DNA from: JABMQW01 sp964439935
GTDB taxonomy: Bacteria; Fidelibacterota; Marinisomatia; Marinisomatales; TCS56
Assembly: GCA_964439935.1 (NCBI GenBank)
Contig: CAYTPW010000015.1
Location: forward strand, 13,544 to 77,543
Length of the DNA stretch: 64,000 nucleotides
Reading direction: 5' to 3'
A program made the position numbers and the translations under genes. The notes beneath the pieces were generated by a model that saw only the letters and a list, made by a program, of their open reading frames with translations, searched no databases and was not told where the DNA came from. Positions 43,875-52,564 of this stretch are shown here, piece after piece; the stretch's first letter is position 1, and the number at the start of each line of letters is the position of its first letter.

Positions 43875-46373
43875 ATGCAGATTAAATACAATTGGATAAC
43901 CGGAATAATTATGCTCAGTTTCGTGGAATTGAGCGCCGATCCGACAAATTTCATTGACAGTCAACCAGTGGGACCGGGAGTGATTCATCATCATGAGTAT
44001 CGGGTCGGTGGTCCCTGGCATTTTCAGGTTCTGGAAATTGATCTGACTGATACCCTGATCCATCTGGAGACCGTTAAAGCCGGTGACAATATCAGTGGTT
44101 ACGAGCGTACCTCTGCCATGGCGGCGCGCAGGGATTATGTGGAGCACCGGGTGATCGGTGGTACCAATGGAGATTTTTATGCAACCGGTGGCATCCCGAT
44201 TGGCACCCAGATAATTCAAGGTAGAGTTCTAAAAGATCCCTATCCACGATCCGTATTTGCCATGGGGCAGGATAATCATCCCTTTATTGACATTATCAGT
44301 TTAACCGGGGAACTGGTTGCCGATGATGGTTCGGCTTTCGGAATATCTAGTGTTAACGGGGAGCGCTTAACTGATTACCTGGTAATGTATAATCGTTTTT
44401 TCAGCACCTCCACCGCAACCAATTATTGGGGTACTGAAATCACAGTCGAATATTTAAGTACAGCCCCGATTGTAAATAGTTCGATCCCAGTGATTGTCAC
44501 CGCCATTGATAGTATCAATGAAACGGGTCATGGCAATAACCAGATTCCAGTAAACGGCTTGGTTTTCTCCGGTCATGGATCAGCCGCAACCTACCTGAAT
44601 CAGTTTATGTCGATCGGGGATACAATAAGCTATCGGATCGATATGCCTCCCCTTAGCACACCACTGCTGGAAATGATCGGAGGAATGCCGCGCCTGATCC
44701 GTGACAGTGTGGCTACAGTTGAATGGGATTCGGAAGGAACAAGTTATAGCTTTGCCCATGACCGTCATCCCCGAACGGCAGTCGGTTTTAATCGTGATTC
44801 AAGCAAGGTATATTTATTTACTGTAGATGGACGCCAGCCCGGATACAGCACCGGTATGTCATTGTTTGAACTAGCTGATTATATGCTGGAATGGGGAGTA
44901 ACCGAGGGTATCAACCTGGATGGTGGTGGCTCTACGACCATGGTCGTTCGTGGAAATGTTGTGAATAGTCCCTCCGATGGAGGTGGTGAACGGTCAGTAG
45001 CAAACGCATTGATGGTAATAAGCAGAGCGCCAACCGGACCCCTTGCAATTCTACGAACCAGCCCTGAGGAGGCCTACGTGATTGTCGGATCACAAGCTCA
45101 ATTCACCGTAAGTGGATTTGATCAGTATTACAATCCAGTCCTCGTGATAAATGACTCAGTTGTTTGGACCTGCGATCCGGCAATTGGTACGATTGATAGC
45201 AGTGGTAGATTTCTGGCAGGTGCGGTTGAAGGAGAGGGGAATATTTACGCTGCGAATGGATCGGTCATTGATTCATCCCGTGTGTATGTGACCGATATAG
45301 CCACAATTGAATTAAGTCCATCCCCCGTTATTTTAGAAGTTGGACAGGATCAACTAATCACACCTCAAGCACGGGATACTTATGGAAATCTAATAACAAT
45401 GCCGGTTACTGAGTATGGGTGGTCAACAACTGATTCGATCGGGCAGATCTCCAACTCGGGCACTTATCTGGCAACCCACCCCGGAACTGGATTTATTTGG
45501 GCAGTGTATCATACTATTGTAGGCAGCACGGCTGTTTCTGTGGGGATCTCGTTAGATATTGTAGCAGACGATTTTACTACTACTGCTAATTGGAGTGTAT
45601 CTAGTGTTAATGTAAACCTGGCAGGCTGTAATCTTGCAGTAGATGACTCCGTTTCCATTTCAACCCCCACCGCCGGACGCCTAGACTACAGTTTGACTAC
45701 TGGAGGAACCAGCGCCTTATATCTCAATTGTTCGATTCCCATATCAGGTACACCACAAGCGATTGGAATTTACGTGTATGGCGACGGGCGGGAGCATTGG
45801 CTTCGTGGTGAATTTCAGGATGAGGATGGTGAAAAATTCCTGGTAAATTTTACCGCAGCGGCACCGGGGATTGACTGGACCGGCAGTTGGCATTATCTGG
45901 AAGTTCCTTTTACGGATGCAATACTGCACTGGGGTAATCCCAATGCCGTGCTGAATTTCCCTATCACCTGGAAGAAAATTTATCTCGTGGAAATTGACGA
46001 TACCAAAAAAGATACCGGGACATTGTTTTTGGATGATCTAAAAGTAACTTTTATCAGCCTGTCATCCGATCAAGAGGTAATTATAAACAATTTAGCACAA
46101 TTCAATCTCAAGCAGAATTACCCCAATCCATTCAATCCCCAAACGGTTTTGGAATACGAACTTGAAACTCGGGGTTCGGTAAAATTGTCGATCCATAATT
46201 TACTGGGGCAACAAGTGAAAACGCTGGTCCAGGGAATAAGAAATGAAGGCGCCCATAAGGTGATCTGGGATGGTACCAACGACAGCCATCAACCAGTATC
46301 TACCGGTATTTATTTTGCCCATTTTTCGTCCGGTGATTACAATCGGACCCGCAAGATGTTATTGATTAGATAG
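43875..46373 (+). CDS. Type IX-secreted phosphodiester glycosidase (NAGPA domain)
   Basis: The start chosen is the ATG at 43875, giving a signal peptide MQIKYNWITGIIMLSFVELSA; an upstream TTG at 43857 is less likely. Of about 833 residues, 40-400 form a NAGPA/DUF2233 phosphodiester glycosidase domain: GGTNGDFYATGGIPIGT, HPRTAVGFNRDSSKVYLFTVDGRQPGYSTGM, GVTEGINLDGGGSTTMV. It is followed by Ig-like Big_2-type domains (about 405-560), a beta-sandwich binding module (about 565-725) and a type IX sorting domain with LKQNYPNPFNP ending TRKMLLIR. Family members remove GlcNAc from phosphodiester-linked sugars (lysosomal uncovering enzyme) or act on teichoic or exopolysaccharides. A surface polysaccharide hydrolase is inferred. 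Confidence 0.88.
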   Translation: MQIKYNWITGIIMLSFVELSADPTNFIDSQPVGPGVIHHHEYRVGGPWHFQVLEIDLTDTLIHLETVKAGDNISGYERTSAMAARRDYVEHRVIGGTNGDFYATGGIPIGTQIIQGRVLKDPYPRSVFAMGQDNHPFIDIISLTGELVADDGSAFGISSVNGERLTDYLVMYNRFFSTSTATNYWGTEITVEYLSTAPIVNSSIPVIVTAIDSINETGHGNNQIPVNGLVFSGHGSAATYLNQFMSIGDTISYRIDMPPLSTPLLEMIGGMPRLIRDSVATVEWDSEGTSYSFAHDRHPRTAVGFNRDSSKVYLFTVDGRQPGYSTGMSLFELADYMLEWGVTEGINLDGGGSTTMVVRGNVVNSPSDGGGERSVANALMVISRAPTGPLAILRTSPEEAYVIVGSQAQFTVSGFDQYYNPVLVINDSVVWTCDPAIGTIDSSGRFLAGAVEGEGNIYAANGSVIDSSRVYVTDIATIELSPSPVILEVGQDQLITPQARDTYGNLITMPVTEYGWSTTDSIGQISNSGTYLATHPGTGFIWAVYHTIVGSTAVSVGISLDIVADDFTTTANWSVSSVNVNLAGCNLAVDDSVSISTPTAGRLDYSLTTGGTSALYLNCSIPISGTPQAIGIYVYGDGREHWLRGEFQDEDGEKFLVNFTAAAPGIDWTGSWHYLEVPFTDAILHWGNPNAVLNFPITWKKIYLVEIDDTKKDTGTLFLDDLKVTFISLSSDQEVIINNLAQFNLKQNYPNPFNPQTVLEYELETRGSVKLSIHNLLGQQVKTLVQGIRNEGAHKVIWDGTNDSHQPVSTGIYFAHFSSGDYNRTRKMLLIR

Positions 46374-46403
46374 GGGTCATATATTTTTTTGAATTAACGT
46401 CGA

Positions 46404-47486
46404 ATGGCGATGAAATTTAATCTGCCCAATCAACAAGTGGATGAGCGGGATACCATGTTCGCCCGGATGGCCCGACGTAAAAATACTAGCGCCTACCAAG
46501 ACTACTATACCCGTCGCCCGCATTTGAAAAAGCTAGATGATCGCCTGCGCAATATGCCTCGGTTAATGAGTCCCACAGGTAAATTGTATAATCCGCAATT
46601 ATCCGAACAAGCCAGGTATTATTTCGATGCCATAAAGGATATTGAGATCGATAATGAATTTGTCTCGGATGCTGTAACACGGCTGGCCGGTGATCTAGAA
46701 GTGAAAAATAGCATTTTGGAAATTGTCAGGGACTTGGGTGCCATTGCAACTGGAATAACTGAATTGGGCAAAGAATTTATATATAGTCATAAAGGGCGCC
46801 ATGACACGGACTACGGTAACCGGATTAGTCTAGAGCACAGTACTGCCATTGTTTTTCTGGTGGAGATGGATTTCGAACGGATGCAGCAGGCTCCCCAGGC
46901 CGCAACAATCCTGGAGTCGGCCCGGCAGTATTATCGTGCCGCGGTTATTTCTCAGACAGTGGCGGCAGTATTGATCAAGGCAGGTTTTGCGGCAAATGCT
47001 CATTATGATGCCAATTATGATCTGATTTTACCACCCCTGGCCATTAAAGCCGGTTTGGGAGAGCTGGGCCGCAACAATATCCTGGTTGCTGATAAATATG
47101 GTAGCCGGGTACGGATCGGTGCCATAACAACCGACATGAGCCTGAAGCCTGATTCTCCGGTTGATCTTGGAGTTGATACTTTTTGCAGAATTTGTAAGAA
47201 ATGCGCCCTTAATTGTCCATCACATGCTCTGGAATTGAGTGACAAAATTGGCGTTAATGGTATCTCCAAATGGCCAACTAAGATTGAACAGTGCTATTCC
47301 TACTGGCGTCAGATTGGTACAGATTGTGGGATTTGCATGGCCGTTTGCCCCTTTTCGCACCGCAACAACCGATTCCACAACTTGGTGCGATGGTTGATCA
47401 TGAAATTCGGCTGGTCGCATCGGCCGGCACTCTTTTTTGATGACCTGATTTACGGCAGAAGATGGATAAAAAGGAGTAGTTTTTAG
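46404..47486 (+). CDS. Soluble reductive dehalogenase-like double [4Fe-4S] protein
   Basis: This 360-residue protein ends in two ferredoxin-like clusters: Cys261, 264, 267, 271 (CRICKKCALNCP) and Cys297, 308, 311, 315 (C-x10-CGICMAVCP). The preceding region has PPLAIKAGLGELGRNNILVADKYGSRVRIG, the cobamide-binding element shared by reductive dehalogenases and epoxyqueuosine reductase QueG. Cluster spacing matches RdhA rather than QueG. No Tat signal is present and no RdhB anchor gene is adjacent, so it is cytoplasmic and not an obvious respiratory enzyme. Non-respiratory RdhA-like proteins are frequent in marine bacteria. The substrate is unknown. It starts 30 bases after the glycosidase gene. 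Confidence 0.83.
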   Translation: MAMKFNLPNQQVDERDTMFARMARRKNTSAYQDYYTRRPHLKKLDDRLRNMPRLMSPTGKLYNPQLSEQARYYFDAIKDIEIDNEFVSDAVTRLAGDLEVKNSILEIVRDLGAIATGITELGKEFIYSHKGRHDTDYGNRISLEHSTAIVFLVEMDFERMQQAPQAATILESARQYYRAAVISQTVAAVLIKAGFAANAHYDANYDLILPPLAIKAGLGELGRNNILVADKYGSRVRIGAITTDMSLKPDSPVDLGVDTFCRICKKCALNCPSHALELSDKIGVNGISKWPTKIEQCYSYWRQIGTDCGICMAVCPFSHRNNRFHNLVRWLIMKFGWSHRPALFFDDLIYGRRWIKRSSF

Positions 47487-47749
47487 TATAGCTATCGTCT
47501 AAATAGTACTAACAATTTCGGCGCTGATAACATTCAGATTTTTAAGTATTGTTGTAATTTGTTCAAAAAGATAAGAGTTGAAGGGTCTCGAATCGACACC
47601 AGCGATCGCTTCCCGGGTGAGTTTTATTCATCTTCATGAAATGTTACTTTGTGCATGATTTTTGCACGTGTTTGCATTACGCCTAATACAGAAAAGGAAC
47701 TATATAGAATAGTTAATACGATTCTACCGCATGTCATACAATTGATAAT

Positions 47750-50314
47750 ATGAAATATCTTCATCGTAAACGTAATATTTTTTATCCTTTATTTACATTT
47801 CTTGGATTCTCATTAGGCATTATTCTTATCTGGAGAAGTATTTATACAGATAATATTGAGGAATTACAGAATCAGGCATATATTGCCGCTGAACAGGTGG
47901 CGATCAGGCTCGAAGAAAAAATATCCAGTCACCTGGCGGCAATTAAATACCTTCGCCGGGAATGGCAAAACGGAACAATCAATGAAGTAGAAACATTCGA
48001 GCAACATGTCTTGACAATCAAGGATCAATTTGGCGGATTCCAGGCGATAAACTATATTGATCCACAGGGTTATATCCGTTGGGTAGTGCCTGAAGAATCA
48101 AATTTACCGGCCAAGGATAAGGATTTGCACTTACATCCCAGTGCGGCCGAGTTTTTTATTAAAGCAGAATCAACCGGGAACGACGTTGTGACGCGACCGG
48201 TTGATTTATGGCAAGGCGGCCGTGGATTTGCGACCTATTTTCCAATCATTAAAGATGGGCAAAATCTCGGTTATTTAAACGGCGTTTTCCGCATCAATCA
48301 TTTCATTGAATACAGCCTTCGACAGGGTGCTAAAGATAAGTTTTATTTCATTATTGTCGATGATACACATCCAGTTTATTCTTATACTGATAATATCCCG
48401 ATTGAGCAATTTAATATCAGCAGTACCTACGAGATCAGTGTTCTTGATCGCCTATGGAAAGTTACAATATTTGGCAAGCCTGCTTTAATGGCTACCCACA
48501 GGAGTATCATCAAGTACCTGATACCTGTATTCAGCCTTATAATACCAGCTCTGATTGCGGTACTGGTTAGGATTTTAGTGGTGCGAAGAACTGAATTTCG
48601 CCGTAACCTAATCCTGCTTGAAGAATCACAGAAAAAACTACACCTCCGTTCCAAGCACCGCGAGCAGTTATTGGAAACAGCCCGGCAACTAACATCGAGC
48701 CTGGAGCTTGATTCTGTCTTGAAATTAATTGTATCAAATGCTTCTAAATTACTCGATACATTCAGTTGTGTCCTCTCCATGATCAGTGACGACAAGAAAT
48801 ATCTTAAGCCGGTTGTGGCCATTGATCCTGAATATGAAAAGGAGATTATGACTGCCCGGGTCGATATTGATTCCAGTTATTCCGGGAAGGCCTTCAAATC
48901 AAAAACCAGCTTGGTGTTTAATTCAGTGGATGACGAAGATGAAGGTTTCCTGATACCCGGTACCAGTGAAGGGACGAATGAACGGATTATAGCCTCACCG
49001 TTGATCATTGATGATGAAGCCATTGGCGTTGTACTGCTTAACCGCGAAGGAGCGCCTTTTGATGAAGATGATCTCAGACTGGCGGATACATTTGCGATCT
49101 ACGCTTCTACAGCGATCCGTAACGCCCAAATTCATGACCGACTGCTAACTGAAATTAAAGAGCGCACTGGACTTGAAAATCAGCTGCGTCAGGCTCAGAA
49201 AATGGAGGCGATCGGTCAGCTGGCCGGTGGTGTAGCCCATGATTTTAATAATAAACTGGGTGGTATTATGGGGTACGCTGAATTAGCATTGTATGACGTT
49301 GAGAATACGGATCTGGTTGCGAACAACCTAAAGAATATTCTTGACCGTTGCGAGAAAGCGGGATTGCTGGTCCAGCAGTTGCTGGCGTTCAGTCGTCAGC
49401 AGGTCTTAAATTTTAAAACCCTTGACCTCAATGCTGTTGTTTCCAACTCAGTCAATCTACTGCAGAATGTGATCGGTGAGAATATCGAACTGTCGGTTGA
49501 ACTTGATGATGCATTGAAAACAATAGTGGCTGATCTGACTGCCGTTGATCAGATTATTTTAAACCTGTGCATCAATGCCCGCGATGCTATGCCCAATGGG
49601 GGGAAGATGCTGATTCAGACCACTAATGTGCAACTGGATGCCAGTTTCTGCCGTAATCGATCAAATCTAACTGCTGGTGAATATGTTAAACTTGTCGTTC
49701 AAGATACCGGATCGGGCATTGATAAGGAAATTATGGAACGTATTTTCGATCCATTTTTCACAACCAAGGAAGTTGATGAAGGAACTGGTCTGGGTCTTTC
49801 AATGGTATTTGGTTTGATTAAGCAGCATGAAAGTCATATTGAATGTAAAAGTGAACCGGATCAGGGAACGACATTCATAATCCATTTCCCCCATAAAACC
49901 AGTGGTGAAGTTTATATAGAGGATCATCGTGAAAAACCGGTGAAAGGTGGCACGGAAACAATTTTGTTGGTTGAAGATGATAAATATCTGCTGGAAATAA
50001 TTAGTTCTACGCTAGCTAAACTCGGATATCGCATAATTGTTGCCAAGAGCGGTCAAGAGGGACTGGGAGTTTACAATGATAATGCTGCTATGATCGCATT
50101 AGTGATAACGGATGTTGTGATGCCGGGTATGAATGGTCTGGAACTACACAATGAAATTGCCGGTTGCAATGGCGATCTGAAATTTTTATTTATTACCGGA
50201 TATGGACCAGAAAGTATGTTGGTTAAACAATCATATGAATCGGGTGTTGATATCCTCCAAAAACCGTTTCGCCATGTAGACCTGGCAGCTAAAGTACGAG
50301 ACCTGCTTGATTGA
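47750..50314 (+). CDS. CHASE-GAF hybrid sensor histidine kinase with C-terminal receiver
   Basis: Protein of 854 residues. A transmembrane helix near 11-29, a CHASE-like sensor domain (about 60-240, EEKISSHLAAIKYLRREW, GFQAINYIDPQGYIRWVVPE), a second transmembrane helix (255-277), a GAF domain (about 312-462), HisKA with His497 in GGVAHDFNNKLGGIMGYAEL, HATPase_c (N box NLCINARDAMPNGG, G boxes DTGSGI and GTGLGLSMV), and a C-terminal receiver with Asp788 (VITDVVMPGMNG). The layout is that of a hybrid kinase that passes phosphate onward through a separate histidine phosphotransfer protein, none of which is adjacent. It stands alone between two units; a 263-base region with a GTGCA-N7-TGCAC dyad (47651-47667) precedes it. 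Confidence 0.92.
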   Translation: MKYLHRKRNIFYPLFTFLGFSLGIILIWRSIYTDNIEELQNQAYIAAEQVAIRLEEKISSHLAAIKYLRREWQNGTINEVETFEQHVLTIKDQFGGFQAINYIDPQGYIRWVVPEESNLPAKDKDLHLHPSAAEFFIKAESTGNDVVTRPVDLWQGGRGFATYFPIIKDGQNLGYLNGVFRINHFIEYSLRQGAKDKFYFIIVDDTHPVYSYTDNIPIEQFNISSTYEISVLDRLWKVTIFGKPALMATHRSIIKYLIPVFSLIIPALIAVLVRILVVRRTEFRRNLILLEESQKKLHLRSKHREQLLETARQLTSSLELDSVLKLIVSNASKLLDTFSCVLSMISDDKKYLKPVVAIDPEYEKEIMTARVDIDSSYSGKAFKSKTSLVFNSVDDEDEGFLIPGTSEGTNERIIASPLIIDDEAIGVVLLNREGAPFDEDDLRLADTFAIYASTAIRNAQIHDRLLTEIKERTGLENQLRQAQKMEAIGQLAGGVAHDFNNKLGGIMGYAELALYDVENTDLVANNLKNILDRCEKAGLLVQQLLAFSRQQVLNFKTLDLNAVVSNSVNLLQNVIGENIELSVELDDALKTIVADLTAVDQIILNLCINARDAMPNGGKMLIQTTNVQLDASFCRNRSNLTAGEYVKLVVQDTGSGIDKEIMERIFDPFFTTKEVDEGTGLGLSMVFGLIKQHESHIECKSEPDQGTTFIIHFPHKTSGEVYIEDHREKPVKGGTETILLVEDDKYLLEIISSTLAKLGYRIIVAKSGQEGLGVYNDNAAMIALVITDVVMPGMNGLELHNEIAGCNGDLKFLFITGYGPESMLVKQSYESGVDILQKPFRHVDLAAKVRDLLD

Positions 50315-50491
50315 ATCACTGGCAGGATACATTTTCTGAATAACCGTAGAATCCGTGTTATCCACCTGCTCCACCCGTCAGCTATAACTTTTGTACCGAC
50401 AGTAATTGGTTTTAGCTACAAAAGCCGGACAGGCAGGGAATGCTGTGTAAACTGATAATCTATATAACTAACTGTTAAGCAAAACCGAACA

Positions 50492-50513
50492 CAGTGTCCG
50501 ATTCTGGACACTG
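50492..50513. promoter_or_regulatory. Candidate upstream activating palindrome
   Basis: Perfect 8-bp arms CAGTGTCC and GGACACTG flank GATTCT. The site lies about 52 bases upstream of a sigma-54-like promoter, the normal distance for binding of an NtrC-type activator, which the same operon encodes. It is followed by an A-run, not T, so a terminator for the upstream kinase is unlikely. Confidence 0.6.
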
Positions 50514-50564
50514 AAAAAAGCAGTCTTCGATTTGTAATATTATGTATATCAACAATATAGCGAA

Positions 50565-50579
50565 TGGCATGGTTCTTGA
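50565..50579 (+). promoter_or_regulatory. Candidate sigma-54 (-24/-12) promoter
   Basis: TGGCATG-GTTC-TTGA matches the consensus TGGCACG-N4-TTGC at 9 of 11 defined bases (T for C in -24; A for C in -12). It lies 28 bases before the ATG at 50608, and overlaps the frame of a longer, less likely start at 50542. Confidence 0.5.
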
Positions 50580-50607
50580 AATTCAACAAGATAAAATTGA
50601 GATAGCT

Positions 50608-51858
50608 ATGGATCGTCAATTATCAAACCGCCAGTTACTAAGAAGAAAACTCAAAATGATCTTACCGGTCATCGTGATCGTACTGATTATTCTAATCAGT
50701 TTTACAGGACTGCGTAAAATTCTAAATCCGGCCGTTGATATTCACCAGCTGATGATTGCTGTAGCTGAACAGGGACGGATTGAAGACACGATTACCGCTA
50801 TTGGGAAGGTCATCCCGGAATTTGAACAGGTGATTACTAGTCCGATTTTATCAATTGTGGAGGAAGTTTATCATCAGGCGGGTGAGGAGATACTTGCCGG
50901 TTTACCGGTAATGCGACTGAATACGGAGATTGTCCATCTAGATCTGGACCGATTGACGGAGGAGTTAAAACTGCATAAGAATAAAAAAGTGCAGTTGAAT
51001 CTTGCACTGGAACGTAATCGCACTGAGTTGCAGGCACGTCTGGATATAAAAAACCTGAATCTTGAACTGCTGCAATCAAAATTAAAACAGACCGAACATT
51101 TATTTGATATCGGTGCCGGAAGCAAAGATCATCTGGATCAAGCCAGGCTCAACCTGGAAATCGCCAATCGGGAATTAGTTTTACTGGAACAGACAATTGC
51201 CAATGAGGAGAGAACACTGGGTGCAGATTTGCGGGAGATTGATCTGACTATCGCGATTCAGGAGAAGTCGATTGCCGAAGTGGAACACCGGCTGGACCGG
51301 GCTGAAATTAGAGCCGAACGCAACGGAGTTATCACCTGGGTGAATGATAATATCGGTTCCACGATTCAACCGGGGGAAGCAGTTGTTAGAATCGCCGATC
51401 TGTCCAGCTTCAAAATAGAGGGTCAGATTTCTGATATTCATGCCGCTCACTTAAAGCTTGGTATACCGGTAAACGTGCGGATCAATGAACGTGCCTTGAC
51501 AGGAAAAATAAGTGGTATTCAACCAACAATACGGAATGGGATCATAACTTTTTTTGTTGAACTGGAAAATAAAACTGATCAGGCCTTACGATCTAACCTG
51601 CGTGTCGACGTATACGTGATCACAGCCTATAAGGAAAATATCATCCGGGTTGAATATGGTCCATTCGTCCGCGGTCCCGGAAAGCAGCAATTATTCGTCA
51701 TTGATAAAGATAAGGCTTATCGCCGAAGTGTTAGAATCGGTGCTACAAATCTGGACTTCATCGAAATTGAGGAAGGTGTAAAAGCCGGAGAACGCATCAT
51801 CATCTCCGATATGGAAAAATATCGTCATCGGGATGTATTAAAAATCAGAAATAATTAA
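50608..51858 (+). CDS. Periplasmic adaptor (HlyD/MacA-like) of ABC efflux system
   Basis: From the ATG at 50608 the protein has 416 residues: a single transmembrane helix (about 17-37), a barrel-lipoyl half motif, a long helical hairpin (about 95-215, LDRLTEELKLHKNKKVQLNLALERN), the second lipoyl half RAERNGVITWVNDNIGSTIQPGEAVVRIADLSSFKIEGQI, and a membrane-proximal beta domain ending VKAGERIIISDMEKYRHRD. It should connect the ABC permeases to an outer-membrane channel, which is not encoded here. An in-frame start at 50542 exists but would be cut by the predicted sigma-54 promoter. It begins a six-gene operon with 31 bases before the ATPase gene. Confidence 0.88.
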   Translation: MDRQLSNRQLLRRKLKMILPVIVIVLIILISFTGLRKILNPAVDIHQLMIAVAEQGRIEDTITAIGKVIPEFEQVITSPILSIVEEVYHQAGEEILAGLPVMRLNTEIVHLDLDRLTEELKLHKNKKVQLNLALERNRTELQARLDIKNLNLELLQSKLKQTEHLFDIGAGSKDHLDQARLNLEIANRELVLLEQTIANEERTLGADLREIDLTIAIQEKSIAEVEHRLDRAEIRAERNGVITWVNDNIGSTIQPGEAVVRIADLSSFKIEGQISDIHAAHLKLGIPVNVRINERALTGKISGIQPTIRNGIITFFVELENKTDQALRSNLRVDVYVITAYKENIIRVEYGPFVRGPGKQQLFVIDKDKAYRRSVRIGATNLDFIEIEEGVKAGERIIISDMEKYRHRDVLKIRNN

Positions 51859-51889
51859 GGAACGTGTTTTAATTCACCAGGAGAAAATT

Positions 51890-52555
51890 ATGATTAGATT
51901 GGAAGCAATAGACAAAGTTTACCAGACTGAAAAGATTGAAACGTTAGCCTTGCATGATATCAATATTGAAGTAAATAAAGGTGAATTTTTATCGGTGATG
52001 GGACCGTCGGGCTGCGGCAAAAGTACCCTGCTGAACATTATGGGCCTGCTTGATGAACCAACCAAGGGTAAGGTTTATCTGGAAGGTGAGTCTACGGATG
52101 AGTTCAAGGATCGGAAACGAGCCTATTTACGGAATCGTAAAATCGGTTTTGTATTTCAAAGTTATCATCTGATCAATGATCTGACTGTGCTTGATAATGT
52201 AGAATTACCGCTGATTTATCGAACTATGTCCGGTTCAAAGCGACGGCAGCGGGCTCAAGCAGCATTAGATAAAGTCGGTTTGAGTGCCCGGACAAAACAT
52301 TTTCCAACACAACTATCTGGAGGTCAGTGTCAGCGGGTAGCAATTGCACGGGCAATCGTTGGTAATCCGGAGATACTGTTGGCGGATGAGCCTACAGGAA
52401 ATCTGGACAGTGTCATGGGAGCCGAGATACTGGATATTCTTCAGAAGTTGGTGACCAATTACAGTACAACCATTGCGATGGTTACTCACGATGAAAATAT
52501 AGCCCATCAGACTGATCGCATAATCCGCCTGTTCGATGGCAGTCAGGTCAATTAG
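51890..52555 (+). CDS. ABC transporter ATP-binding protein (MacB/LolD type)
   Basis: This 221-residue ATPase has Walker A GPSGCGKST, Q-loop VFQSYHL, signature LSGGQCQRVAIARAI, Walker B ILLADEPTGNLD and switch His in VTHDENIA. The length and the DEPTGNLDS form are those of the MacB/LolD/FtsE class that drives mechanotransmission rather than direct transport. It lies 9 bases before the first permease gene, and forms a heteromeric transporter with the two FtsX-like permeases and the adaptor. Strong AGGAGA upstream of ATG 51890. Confidence 0.95.
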   Translation: MIRLEAIDKVYQTEKIETLALHDINIEVNKGEFLSVMGPSGCGKSTLLNIMGLLDEPTKGKVYLEGESTDEFKDRKRAYLRNRKIGFVFQSYHLINDLTVLDNVELPLIYRTMSGSKRRQRAQAALDKVGLSARTKHFPTQLSGGQCQRVAIARAIVGNPEILLADEPTGNLDSVMGAEILDILQKLVTNYSTTIAMVTHDENIAHQTDRIIRLFDGSQVN

Positions 52556-52564
52556 GGGATTGAA

